Below are positions 12,060 to 24,027 of a DNA stretch of 64,000 bases, piece by piece. Position 1 is the stretch's first letter; each line of letters begins with the position of its first letter. Made by a program: the position numbers and the translations under genes. This DNA comes from Uloborus plumipes (taxonomy: Eukaryota > Arthropoda > Arachnida > Araneae > Uloboridae): assembly GCA_038373865.1 (NCBI GenBank), contig JAXGGA010001629.1:62001-126000 (forward strand). Direction: 5' to 3'. The notes beneath the pieces were generated by a model, which saw only the letters and a list, made by a program, of their open reading frames with translations, was not told where the DNA came from and ran no database searches.

Positions 12060-12560
12060 AGCGGCAGTCGCTAGAATTTTACCAATGCCATTCTCAGGAA
12101 TAAAATGAAATCGCTTCTATTGACGCCGAGAGCGAACTTCCCGAATTTGATGCGAAAGAATTCTACCGTTTTCGCGCTAGAAACGATCTCTTTCCGAAAT
12201 GGCAACAGCAAAAATTCTGTAAATCTAGCCATTTTAAATCTTGGGAGCGATGCAGCAGCAGCGCCCCCTACCACATACACGCGTTCACTCGTCATAATTA
12301 ATTTCGTCCATACCATGAATGAGAAAAGTGCTTCCTCTAGAGAGAAATTAGTGCACTTGCTCTAATTACGGAGATGGCAACCGCAAAATGATTTCGGTAC
12401 AAGTATATCGCTTGCTCTGTGCCAAGTCGGAATTTGTCTTTTCGCTGAAATATTATTTTTGAGAGATAAAATTCGACTCGGCATCGGTATTTTTAAAGAG
12501 AGAATTGCTGCGGGGCTAATATTACGAGCGAACGGTTTGGGGCTTGGAAGCGTCAATAGC
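12060..12560. other. Compositionally rich unique block, candidate regulatory DNA
   Basis: This ~500-bp block has more C, G and CG dinucleotides than its surroundings. It contains AGCGCCCCCTA (about 12260-12270), whose reverse TAGGGGGCGCT matches the core of the CTCF motif. The open frames at 12071-12316 and 12105-12365 run on opposite strands across the same bases, and neither resembles a protein family. I favour non-coding function, unproven. Confidence 0.3.
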
Positions 12561-14347
12561 GGAGGAATTTCTGAAAATATTTAAGTATTCCGAAACTGAA
12601 TAAAATTAGCCGAGTTTGATTTTGATGTATTTGCAAACTATATTCGAAACCAAAGGGCTGAGCTCTCACCAAGAACTAAGGGCAATAAATTCAAGTTGCT
12701 TCTTCCCCGTCTTAAAGCATATAAATTGGTGCTGCGCCGTAAAACAAATTCGAAGGCATCCCACTTTTAAATAATATTTAAACGTTTCAATACTCGCAAT
12801 GTATATATAATTATGCATTTCAGATCTGTAGAAGACATTTCGGTTGTATTCATTAACTTTAATTAGTATGATTTAAAGTTAAGGTAATATTTCTTAATTT
12901 GCTTTAAAAGAAACTATTAATTTTGTAGGAGATGAAAATATAACAAAGAAATATATGAAGGTTTTAATGTAAGAATAGTAAATCAATAAACACAACTTCA
13001 TAAGTGTGTTGCGTTCAGAAAGAAAACAAAAAGGATTTTTTGAAAATCTGCAGCTTACTAATTGAGTTTTAGAGATCTAGTTGTTTCTTGGTATTATTTA
13101 AAAAAGAAAGAAAGAAAAGAAAGGAAAAAAAACCGTGAGTGTGCGGAGGGTGAGGAAGAGGGGGAGAGGAGAATTTTAAAAAGAGAATGATGTCAAAGTT
13201 TTATACGAAAACCAGAGTTGTAATTGACAGTGAATGATCGGTACGAACTTGAATTTCTAGATGGAAATGGTGGGAAGGGATCTTTCTGCAAAAAATGGCA
13301 TGAGTAAGAATTTAGTAATCGAAGAATGTCAAAATGTTAAAAAGTTCACTATTACCAAAATGCATTTTAAAAACGTAATGTAAAAATATTCATGATTGTA
13401 AAAAATTCTTTTTCAATTTAAATACCGGAAGAAAGGTTAACCCTTGGAAGAAAGCGCATTTTTGGCACCTTCTATTTTCCTCAAAAGGAAAATAACTTCA
13501 AAATTTACTTGTCATGTTGCGATCAAATTTTTTTAACGAATACGGTGTGGTCATAGAAAACTAATTATTACATAAAATCACAATAAGGAAGCACAATTTC
13601 ATAAATAGAATAATTTTTAAATTTAATTAAATCTTAATTTGGTTATCCGAAAAAAATATTAAAGAATTTGCTTAACACTGAGATAAATGACCGATAACTT
13701 AACATGTAATTTATGAATTTAATTAAAGACATTATTATAATTCACTTTTTTATTTTCAGACATTTAACCATTCTCAAAGTTAGGCTACTTATTTTTCAAA
13801 CAAATACTGCATCATAAAATGAAGTAATAATCAAAATACCGAAATAAAAACCGGTTTCTTTTACCGGCTTGTTTTAAGAGTTAAAACCATTCATTAATGA
13901 GATTTAGCTCTGAAAAGTTCAACGGTAGCAATTTATCTCACGCTATACCGGATGCTGGAATTTTATTTAAATCATAGGTATGTTTAATATTCCGTCAAAA
14001 AATCAAGTAAGAAAAAAAAACATTCCCTTTTTCTTGTTATGTTTACACAAAACGTTGAAACTAAACTCCAATGAATAATGTTAATTCAGTTGAACTTTGC
14101 TAAGACCAAATTATGTATTTGCGCTGGGAAGATAATGGGACGGAAAGCATTCCAGAGGTCAAGCAACCGGCATAATCAGGAAATGTATATCTGTAAAGCA
14201 TTTGTTTTCTCTCTCCATACCAGGTTCGTGTTATTCCACAGAAAGCATTTTCATTTGTTGGTAAACACTGTCTCCCCATTACGCGATAAGATACGGTTCT
14301 TTTCAACCGAAGCGACACATGTATTTCGGGGCTGTCTGTAAATTATA
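12561..14347. other. AT-rich unique sequence
   Basis: An AAAG/GAAA-rich run lies at 13100-13190. A more mixed block lies at about 14120-14345. No gene or element ends were recognised. Confidence 0.35.
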
Positions 14348-14355
14348 GTCTAAGA

Positions 14356-15173
14356 CAGTGGTTGGAAAAACTACATATTTTTCGTAGCGAGCTATAACTA
14401 CAACTATTTCTTATAAATGTAGTTAACTACAGCTATAACTACTTTTTTTTTAATGTAGCGAGCTGCACTACTCTTGAAATGTGGTTGCTACTTCGCTAAT
14501 TTTTAAAAAAATAAATAACCGTTTTGAGGATTGACCGAAAAAATTCGAAAAGTGGATAAGATTAAAAAATTACCTCATTCGAATATGGAATAGAAATAGG
14601 AACAATAGGAACCATAGAACAATATGGAATAGAAATTGTCTTTGAATTTATTTGTTACTTTTCCTTTTTGTTCCTTTTTGTTTCGCTAAAATTTGTCCTT
14701 TTTAGATTTTTTTTACAATTTTTACGAATATTCGCCACAAGAACCTCCTTATTTTTTTTTCCTTCGTTCTCTGTTTTTTTAAAAAAATGTTCATTTATTT
14801 ATTTATTTTTAATTTAAAAGTAGTTTCCAGAAATCGCTACAAACTACTATTTTTCTGCATCGCGCTACTCACTACTCTACTTTTTTTTAAAAAAGTAGTG
14901 CACTACACTACAAACTACTAAAAAATATAGCTACTGTCTGTTTGCGTATTGTGCGCCTGGCAGCCACGAACGCTTCCATTTAAAAAAGGGGAGATATGTT
15001 TAGGATGCGCACTTCCCGATGCCTCCAGCTTTTGCTCGCTTGCTACTTCCTCGTTGTATTTCTCCCCTATTTCTAGAAAGTCAGAAGAGACTTGGCGCAT
15101 GCGCAGATGCGACGGAGGTCTCGCGAAAAAATGCCAGACAGTACTACAGTAGTTTCGCTATTTCCGACCACTG
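14356..15173. mobile_element. hAT-type MITE
   Basis: The left end cagtggttggaaaaac and right end (reversed) cagtggtcggaaatagc are inverted repeats. They are flanked by a perfect 8-bp duplication gtctaaga (14348-14355 and 15174-15181). Near both ends the words TAGTTGTAGT/ACTACA recur in both orientations ('aactac' clusters at 14390-14470 and 14830-14930). The right third (14940-15170) is GC-richer and holds only short overlapping frames with no recognisable product. Confidence 0.88.
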
Positions 15174-15228
15174 GTCTAAGAGCCAGCAATGTTTTCGAGT
15201 GACAATTTTAAGACGTCTGGCTCTTTAA

Positions 15229-15758
15229 TATATCTTCCCCTATGCTCTTCTAAACATGTCTGGCGGCTGAGAGTGGTTTCGTTTTTTTATTGCGCATCAC
15301 ATTTTTGATCGTAAAAATAGTGATTTTTCAACCATTTTGGGGCAATTAGAAACTTAAACCTGTCGTTAGTATGTTATGTAATATATCAGTTGAAAGCTCT
15401 ATTTCTTGCCTTCACAATGGTTTTTGAATTTTTATTTTACTATAATTAGAAAAGAAGTAGCACGTAAAAACTTTTTTTTAACAACTCTATAATTCGTGCA
15501 ATTTTTGAAGTAGAAATCTGAAACTTGGCAATATTGCTTGTCATCTGCGCCCTTTACACACAAACTTCTGAAAGTCAGAAATGATGAGATCAAAACCTTT
15601 TTTTTTTCCATGATTGATTTGAAGCGAAATTACCCAAAAATGTCTTTAAAAAATCAATATTTTTTTCCAATACAAGTGTGATGCGCAGTAAAAAACACAA
15701 CCACTCTCGGTTGTCAGACTCCCGGCATGCAGTTCAGAAGATCATAGGGAAAGATATA
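15229..15758. mobile_element. TTAA-flanked MITE with ~80-bp inverted ends
   Basis: The left arm begins tatatcttcccctatg and the right arm, reversed, tatatctttccctatg. The inverted similarity continues for about 80 bp, including GAGAGTGGTT and TGCGCATCACA. The left flank is TTAA (15225-15228). The right flank is TAAA (15759-15762), a likely decayed TTAA shared with the next element. TTAA targets point to a piggyBac- or Kolobok-type origin. Confidence 0.78.
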
Positions 15759-15762
15759 TAAA

Positions 15763-16279
15763 CCCATTAATGGCTGACATTTTTTTCCCCAAAGATATTT
15801 TGTATACTGGTTACAAATAGTGTTTAATGGACAAAAAAAAAAAAAAAATATGTAAAAAATATTTTTTTTATTAAGGAAAGAAAAATCGTCCCTTAAAAGT
15901 TACGATAGACCCCCAGAGGGTACATACTTTTTTTACTAAATTTTTTTTCTGCCTACGATATAATATTTAAAAATATATTTTATAAGAAGAAATAAAATCA
16001 TAAAATCAGCAAATAACATAAACTGGGAAGCGTGAAATAACTTTGAAAACTCAGCTTTTTTTTCTTGAGATTGTGAACGATGTCTGTTTGGATAAAGATC
16101 ATATTAAAACTGCTACAGAACACACTTTACAATGGTTATGTGCTACAATCTATTAATAACGAATTGAAACAATACCAAGGTACTCATTGAACACTATCAT
16201 TTGGTTGAAATGTTCATTTTTGGGAAATTCAGACCCTTTTTTGGCCCGTTCCTAAAAAGGGATGCTAGTCATTAATGGG
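15763..16279 (+). mobile_element. piggyBac-like MITE, copy 1
   Basis: The ends are CCCATTAATGGC and, reversed, CCCATTAATGACTAGC. The right flank is TTAA (16280-16283) and the left TAAA. It aligns over its whole length with 24028-24539 (inverted) and 33561-34072. piggyBac-type elements start CCC after TTAA, which fits. It has no coding content, so any movement would have relied on a transposase supplied elsewhere. Confidence 0.88.
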
Positions 16280-16283
16280 TTAA

Positions 16284-17589
16284 AGAACCAGGTGTCTTAA
16301 AATGGTTGTTTTTTTCGATGTCACAATTTTTTTTTCAACATATTTGACCCCCTCCTCCATGCATCATAAAGTCTCATGCTTAATTTTACCCTTTTTTGTC
16401 ATAAATCACACCATACAGTGACCACCACTTACATGAATCCTGTTTGTTCCAAGCAGTTTTGATTCAATAACACGGCTGATTTAACAAAGTGAGAATATTT
16501 TAAAAGAGGAATTCTCCAAACAATTGAAGAGCTCTATTCAATTTGTAATAAAATAAAATAAAGTATCATTAGAAGTTAGAAGAATGCCGCTCACTCTAAA
16601 TATTCATTCTCCAATTATATAAAGAATTTTATCGCAAAACAGTAAGAGGAAGCAATTGCAATGTTTAAATTTTAACTCACCTGCTTCGAAATTTATATCC
16701 GATTGCTTAAAACAAATAGAAATTAATTTAGACTCTTTTTTCAAAGTCATAAAACTACCTTTAGCTCTCAGAATTCAAACATCTTTCTCCCCTCACTAAT
16801 AGTGTGCAACAAACACACTGCCTCTCCTTTTTTCACTACTACTTACAAAAAATATTTTACACAAGGAAAAAAAAAAACGACTGTGCTCATACACCACGTG
16901 TTTATGGGAAGGAGTCATACACGCTTGATTTATTTGAGCAGTGAATTTGATTCAAATAAAGAGCCGCTTTTTTTTTTTTTAATGTTAAAGCTGGGTTTCG
17001 TTCTGTTTTTGAGGATTTGATTCAATTAACCACGGATTTAACTTCCCCGGCCCTCCCTATATTACATAGACATTATTATAAAAACGTTTTTATTTCAATC
17101 AAAATGTGTGATGCCATTTTTCTTATTACCCCTCCACACACTCTTGCTACAAACTACCACAATCACATGAATCGCCGTATAACTTCAAAGGTTGACATTA
17201 TTTGTGGAGGACCCCTTACAGATGTTGGACAAGTTTATTTACACATATACGAGATCGATACTAATATCAGCTAAGGCAGATACGATCAAGTGTCCCAATA
17301 TGTTTGTTCAATTTACAATGCTAAACTTAATTCTTTATTATTCATGACATTTCTGACGGTGTCAGTTATTAGCCATTGCTCCCGCCCAAGGAGTAAGTAA
17401 AAATCTAGGTAAATATTATTAAGACAGTTACTTTTCAGAAATAAGAGATCGATACTGTCAGCTGATTCAGAAGTTTTATTAAATTTTCAATGCTAAACTT
17501 AATTCTTTATTATTGAAAACTGAAGTCTAGCATGTAATTTCCGAGATCAAAATATCCGACCATAGTCATGCCCAGTAAGTAAAACAGAC
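16284..17589. other. Unique sequence with a small local duplication
   Basis: The phrase caatgctaaacttaattctttattatt occurs near 17317 and again near 17490, each preceded by gagatcgatact (about 17250 and 17446), marking a ~195-bp-offset duplication. The rest is AT-rich and featureless. Confidence 0.45.
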
Positions 17590-18720
17590 ATAAAATTGCG
17601 TATACATTTCCTGATTGTAAACCAAAAATAACAATTGACAGAAAATTGCCAGAGAATGAGTGTCTAAATCCAGAGTCCAAAACCTGCTCGCAAGATTAGC
17701 AAGGTGTGGCGCTTCAGGAATTTCATGAAATGTTTTTTGGACATTGATCTTGAATACCGCAGTGATTTTCAAAACCCGGCACCCCTGGTGACAAATATGT
17801 TCTTAATAAATTTGAGCATTCTTCTCCCCCAATCCATAAAAACTTATAAAATAAATAAATAAATAAATAAAAATAACCTTCAAAATGAGGCGTTGACCAC
17901 TAGCATTGAAAAACTTTATACACTTCTCTGTTTGTGAATAGAAAATGGCGACAGACAGATAAATGCCACAGAATGAATGCCTGAATTTACAGCCAACAAA
18001 CCTGCACGCAAGCACGACAAGGTGTGGCGGGTGAATGAACACAATCATGAGGTCTTATTTGGACATCTATTTTTGGACATAGATCTTATGTACCCCTGCT
18101 GAATTTCAAAACTCGGTGCCCTTTTGGTGACAACAGTTCTTAAAAAATTCTCATATTCCCATTTTCCCGATTCAAAACACTTTCCCAAAACACAATAATA
18201 ATAACTCTTTTGGTTGTGCCATTGGTCACCAGTAATAAAAAACTTCATACAATCAAGCCCGTTTGATGGAATAGCCATTTTGCCACGGAAAAATATTCTA
18301 ATACGCGGAATATTCCACTATCCGCGATTACAATAATACTTTACAAAGGTTTGATACATTGAAAATATATTATTTTAAGCAGGGAAGTCATTTCAAGTTT
18401 TTCCAGGGGGGGCAAAGGGTACAAACACAATGCGATTTCATTGGAAAACAGCAAAAACCACGCCCCTTTATATGTAAATACATTGACTTCTCAAAGCCAG
18501 GGGAGGCAATTGACCTCCCCCCCCCCCCCCAAACGACGGGCCTGATTTTAAGCAGGATTTTCTTTTAACTGATATTCTAATAAGCAGGCTCGACCGTAGA
18601 CTTTTCCCAACTTGTGAACCCAAAATGGCGGCTGACTTATAACTGCCACAAAATCGGCGCTTGCATCCACACTCAACACTCAACAAGCCTGCAAGCAGGC
18701 TCATCAAGGTGTGACTGGTA
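17590..18720. repeat. Three diverged copies of a ~220-bp unit, interrupted
   Basis: Related segments occur at about 17590-17800, 17900-18145 and 18595-18720. Shared words include caaggtgtggcg/caaggtgtgactgg, aatggcgacagaca/aatggcggctgac, and ggtgacaa followed by gttctta. Between units 2 and 3 lie a pogo-like fragment (about 18255-18335, with ATTCTAATACGCGGAATATT) and the dispersed repeat at 18381-18543. Confidence 0.7.
18381..18543. repeat. Dispersed repeat, copy 2
   Basis: This is colinear with 5832-6003: gtcatttcaagtttttcc, then atttcat-ggaaaacagcaaaaacc, then tatatgtaaatacattga and a C-run ending gacgggcctg. The phrase aagcag-gg at 18376 and aagcagga after the copy (18551) may be remnants of flanking duplication. 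Confidence 0.8.
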
Positions 18721-21029
18721 CCGTGGACGGGGTAGACAGATCAGAAACAAGGGGGCAGACGTTAGACGAGACTCAGAGATGTCATGCAATATGCATGAAT
18801 TTGTGCGCTACCTCTTTTTCACAGCAGTTACTAATCGCGCCAGAAGGTCAAGGGATCAATGGACACCATTTATTACTATTTAAGTAAGCTTGAGTAAACG
18901 ACCGATAATAAAAATGCTGAGCTGAGGAGGTGGGTTTTTTTTTTTCTTTTTTTCCATCCACTTCCTTCACTCCTCGTCCTACCTGTTAATTGAAAACTCT
19001 GAAACGACGGATAAGCTACTTAAGAAACTGAAAGAAATTGAGCAGGTGTGAGAAGCGCCTTTTAGAAGATAATGAATACGGTTTTGTTTTGCGTTCAGGG
19101 AAAGTTTTTTTTTTGTTTTTTTCTTTGTTCTAAAAGGTTTCTATGCGCCAAATTATTTGCTGCTTTATCATGGTAAACTATACTTTTCTTAACACATTAG
19201 CATAAACGTGTACTTTTCTCAACTCGGCAGGAAAAGCTCTAACTGGAAGAAACGTGTAGCAGAAAAGGAAACAGAACCATATAAATTTAATTTAAGAAAC
19301 ATTTCAATACTTTTTTTTTTTTTTTTGAAATAAAACTGGTGAGATATTATTTTTTCAACAAAATAATGAACAAAAGTAATTTTACTTTAAGTTCTAGCTT
19401 GTATATCATTATCAACAAAGACTTTCTGGAGATCGATGTACAAAGCAAATTTATTTTCTATATTTGCCGAGAGGCGTCTTTTCAGTGCTAAAGCACTTTG
19501 AAGATTTGCACCTCTTATGCGGCGCAAAAAGTATGAAAGCTGTAAATGACAGAGAAGAATAATCACGAAGAAAAGACTGTCATTTGTTACCGATATTCTG
19601 TCACGTCATTCTTTTAGAAAGATGAGATAACCACCCCATCCTCGTGCTAACACATTGGCTGTCATTTATTCTACCATTCAAAATTACTTTTAACCAGAGG
19701 TCCCTATTAGCCCGATGGCGTTACTTGAAACAGGTAAAGGGTGATAACCATAGCAACAGTCTATTACTGCAGACGTATTTTATTTGTCGCAAATAATGGG
19801 AATGACGTTGATCAGTTGATTCGTCTGAGTCGTAAAATAAAAGGAGCGCTTCACCTGCTTGTGTAAGACAACAGCAAGAATCTATTGCAAACAATGACGA
19901 AAATTACATGTTTTGTAACGTCATCAGTTGATATGCAGATCAGGATCTGCATAAATCAGTTGATAAAAAAAAAAAAAAAAACCTATTGCTATTGATATCA
20001 TACTATTTGCGCAGTTTTGTCTACTTCACATAGTCGTCAATCAATTAATCAAGGCTCTCTGAGTGAATGTCATTTTGAATGGTGGGATAAATGACAACAC
20101 GAGGGCAAGTACGAAGGCACATAAAAAAAAAAAAAAAAAACTGCGTTGCACCAATGACGCATGAGGCATGGCAAAGACAGAAATTATGCTTCCGCCGCAT
20201 TTGGTGGGGAAATAGGTATGAGCTTTAATGTGCAATAATATTCATAATTCAAGTTCCTTTTAAGTAAGTTTCTTGAACTAAGTCATGAAGACGTGGCAGA
20301 ACGGTAAACTATCTATGATCCAACAAATTGTCTCAACTCATTATTTCATGCAATACATCACCAGCTCGTTTATTCCATCCATGGACTGCAGATTTCGTGC
20401 TTATTATGCACTCATCAGCATGGAAGAGGAACTAAACGAGGCGGAGGCAAAAATCGTCTCATGAAGCAAAGAGAGCCAACATTTCATCTTTTCTTTCTAG
20501 CATTCTTTCCTGGTCGTCTATTGAAGTTTATTTCTAACTTTTCCCCCCGCACTAATATATGTTACGAGCTCCATGAAGGACATTTTGAAACATTTGTAGC
20601 GAAAAAAATAAAGAGCTTCCAAGAGATCTTCACAAAACTTTTACCCAACATGGATAAAGAAAATTGCTGAGACGTTAGCAAGAGAAAGAAAAAAAAATCC
20701 ACCAACATGGGGAATGGAGGGGCTACACCGAATAGGAATTGGCCGTGTGTGGGTGCCTGCAAGGTCCGATAACTGCCCCCTAGGTCTCGAGGGACGAAAC
20801 TCGACGGAAAGCTCATTAAGAAAGACCCGCTCTAGGTGATAAAATGAAAGCAGCCCCTTTCGAACAGCCTGGGAAAATCCATTTCTTTTCCTTGCTGGGA
20901 ATAGATAATGGGAGGCAACGGGAAGGAAGTAGTTTGGACTTGAAAGATTAACACTGACTTTTTCTGTATACTAAGTACTTTAAATAATAAGTAAAACGTA
21001 GACAATTCATTATATTAATTAGTTACTTA
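18721..21029. other. Unique sequence with mixed-composition blocks
   Basis: Poly-T/A runs are frequent (18935, 19310, 19965, 20125). Blocks at about 19600-19900 and 20700-20880 are richer in G and C and lack repeats, so they are candidates for functional non-coding DNA. Short frames here (20041-20235 and 20461-20670, for example) match nothing I recognise. Confidence 0.3.
19744..19757. promoter_or_regulatory. Candidate RFX X-box
   Basis: The sequence ataaccatagcaac, read reversed, is GTTGCTATGGTTAT. It matches the RFX imperfect palindrome GTTGCYATGGYAAC closely except near its last half-site. It sits in the mixed-composition block at 19600-19900. A single motif in a 64-kb window can arise by chance. 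Confidence 0.25.
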
Positions 21030-21724
21030 CATTCGAACTCGCTTATAACGAGTTCTGATGTAACGGGAGCTGGGCTTTAACGAGGAAATTGGAAATATTT
21101 GATAGGTGCAATGTTAAGTCTATGGGAGTAGACTCGCTTTTAACGAGCAAACCCTGCTTCAATTGAGTAATATTTTCGTGACTCAATAAAATGCTATTGA
21201 CTTCTAGCTCAGCTTATTCTCTGTAGGGGAAAAACCTTAATCATTCCGAAATACACCGAAATTTAGTACTAAATCATAAATTTGAAGAGAAAGTAATAGT
21301 TGTCTTAAAAAAAAATAACATCGTAAAGTACAAAAGCGTTTGAAAATTAAGTATTTGTAGAACACAGTGTTATCACTTTCGAGGATATTATAGCTTAAAT
21401 TCACACTAACACAGATTAAAACAAGAAGTTCTGTCAAGAACTAAACGAGCCTACTTTCCCGTACATCGACATCGGCATTCTCGCATCTGATCATTATTCT
21501 CCTTATTATCTGAGACTTAAAATTATGTCAAACATACCTTTTTAGCACTTAGAGCTGATTTCGAAAAGCAAAATATACCCCTTTCATCAGATGAAATAGA
21601 CACGTAAAAAGTAATTAACGAATAAATAAACTTTTGTCGCACCTTTTAAAGAGTGTAACTGTTACAGTTCCTCCGTAGAAAAAATCCTCCATCGTTTTCA
21701 AAAAAATAAATAAATAAATAAATA

Positions 21725-21761
<37 letters not shown>

Positions 21762-23369
21762 TAAATAAATAAAAGTACAAAGAGCATCAAAACACATTTT
21801 ATCAAAGAATAAAAAAGAAAATAAAAAGAAAAAAAAGAAAGAAAAACTCGTCCGTTAATAAAATGTCTCGGATTTCACTTTTAATCTGTTGCCAGTTGTT
21901 AAATATAAATAAAAAATAAAAAGTTCTCGTGAATGAAAAATTTTTGTTACAAAAAAAATCGTCTGCCAAAAAAAAAATAATAATAATAATAATAAATAAA
22001 ATAAAACAAATGAATAAATAAACAAACAATCGTTTGCACAGTCAGTAATTTTTTTTCTGAGCCTGCATTTCTGCCATGTTTGCGGAGTCGGAGTCGGAAT
22101 CAGAGTCCTCACAGAAGATTACTCAGAAAAGTACGTTACAAACATTATTTACCAAAACCATTTTCTTACAAACTTAGTTTGAAGGAAATCCGACTTTAAG
22201 TTCAGGATCAACATTCAACTTAAATTCCCCGCAGACGCTAATGTTAATTTTTTTTTCTGAACGGTTCAATATTGAACGAAAAATGGTTCAAATCAAAAAG
22301 CGAAATATGGGAATGTATGGGAAAGCCTCTCCGAGATCTTTCAAACAAAAAAAAGTTTATTCCATTCGGACGGTTCACTCAAAAGTTATTAGGTGGAGAA
22401 AGGTTGCTTAAACGGTTCAATGTTGAACCAAAAGTGTTCAAATTGAAAATTTAAATACGGTAATAAAGTATCCTTGCCGAGATGTTTCAAACAAAAAAAA
22501 GTTTGTTTAAATCGGACTGTTCATTCAAAAGTTATTAGGGGTGACAGCTTGTTTGAACGGTTCAATGTTGAACGAAAAATTGTTCAAATCGAAAATGTAG
22601 ATACGGGAATGAAATACCCTTGAAAAGATCTTTCGAACAAAAAAAAGTTCGTTCAAATCGGACTGTTCACTCAAAAGTTAGCATCGCGGGACAGGTTGTT
22701 TGAACGGTTCAAAGTTGAACCAAAAATTGTTCAAATCGAAAAATCAAATATGGGAATGAGCTGTACTCGCAGAGATCTTTCCAACAAAAAAAAGTTTGTC
22801 CAAATCGGAATGTTCATTCAAAAGTTATTAGGGGGGGACAGACAGACCGACAGACCGACCGACCGACACACAAATTCCCCATCTCAATACCCTACTTTCA
22901 AATTTTTAATTTTTCGATATTCATTTTACCTTTTTATTTTTTTAACTTGGCGATATTTTTTGGACTTGGCGATATTTTTTAGATGCATTAAGCTACTTTT
23001 AATACTTTTTTCGTCTTTCTTTTATTTTTAACGGGAAAGTAGGCTAAAAAAGAAAGAAAGAAATGAAAGCAACAAAGGTAACAACAAACGCAAAGAATTT
23101 CAAGCTGAACCACCCTTAACATATTCAGGTGCCTTTTGATGTGCAAGAATTTTTTTCGGACCTTTAGTATTCCTCGAAAACCAATAACACAAGAAAAAGA
23201 CAATAAGACAGTTTAAAAAAGTAACCAGCTTCTTTGGAACTGTACAGAAGAAAAAGCAGGTCTATATACAATATTATAGTATTTTTTACGAATCAATTTT
23301 TTACGAGCACTCGGGTGTAACGAGTACATATCACTGTCTCTTCATGTTTGCTATAAGCGAGTTCGACTG
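21030..23369. mobile_element. pogo/Tigger-like element, non-autonomous
   Basis: The left end cattcgaactcgcttata and, reversed, right end cagtcgaactcgcttata are inverted repeats of the pogo/Tigger style (CAGT start). The left flank is TA (21028-21029). The right flank reads ca, possibly a decayed TA. No transposase is visible. The 2.3-kb interior holds AATA-type microsatellites (21700-21780, 21985-22025) and the tandem array at 22261-22838. Confidence 0.75.
22261..22838. repeat. Four tandem copies of a ~147-bp unit
   Basis: Units start acggttcaa at 22261, 22412, 22557 and 22704 (spacings 151, 145 and 147). Each contains gatctttcaaacaaaaaaaa or a close variant and cggactgttcactcaaaag. Units 2-4 open with the short palindrome ggttcaatgttgaacc or a variant of it. 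The array ends in ggggggg and a gacagaccgaccgacc microsatellite (22838-22867). Confidence 0.95.
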
Positions 23370-24023
23370 CATTTATATTTCTTCAAAAATTAGATGCAGA
23401 AAATGCTTTATATTGAAAATTGGAAAGGTAATAGAAAATTTTCTTTCTAGATTGTGCGAAAATGAATGACATTCTAGAAAAATTTTAATTAAAATACATG
23501 CGCAAGAGCCATTGGCACCGTTTCGACTTTAGCTCTTATGTTACTAAGTATGTTTTTGAAAGATTACATTTCTGTTTTGTGGTACGCAGGCCTTTTAGGC
23601 ACATGCTTCATTCATCATTTAGGCACTAAGAAAAATTTTCTTTCCTATTTGAATTCAACAAACGAACAAGAGAAAAAAGGAAATAATGTATTTTCTTTCT
23701 TTCTTTCTTTCTTTCTTCTCTCCCTTTTTGAAGTTAAGTCTCAAACAATTATTTGGCTGAGTGCCGAAACGAACAGCATCCATAAATCAAAAAGCACAAT
23801 ACATTATAGTTGTTCCATTGCTCTACTTTTAAGCGATATTATAAGTTGTATAGTTTTTGCCGAAAGTATAAAAACATAATAATAAATGCACAAGTTTTAA
23901 ACTACAAGTCACACCGCATGACAAAAACTTCAGGTTTAAGCACTTCTACCGGGACTTGAATTAACAATAACTGTAGGATACTTAAAAATATTTTTTTTTT
24001 TAACTCCTCTATACGTTAATATG
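23370..24023. other. Unique sequence with a TTTC microsatellite
   Basis: A (tttc)n run lies at about 23691-23716. An open frame at 23538-23879 spans the microsatellite and resembles no known protein, so I do not call a gene. Confidence 0.35.
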
Positions 24024-24027
24024 TTAA

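Larger units (their letters stand above)
9520..12100. repeat. Interrupted tandem array of ~200-265-bp units
   Basis: Units begin with variants of cctttcaaagaaactttt (about 9518, 11049, 11243, 11510, 11762, 11945) and carry atgttggatctgagttat, then end with ttaccaataccattttcag. Divergence is moderate to high. The array is split by the repeat at 9694-10418. Units alternate between short and long forms with an extra 'tatcagaagcaccaaatagttg' type segment. Function unknown; no coding frame persists. Confidence 0.8.

Noticed and set aside
22838..22867. CRISPR-like short repeats near the tandem array
   Set aside because: It is a gacagaccgacc microsatellite at the end of a eukaryotic tandem array; no spacers.
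23538..23879. Longest plus-strand open frame outside the SAM exon region (113 codons)
   Set aside because: It runs through a TTTC microsatellite giving Phe/Leu/Ser-rich sequence, has no family resemblance and no splice or promoter signal.
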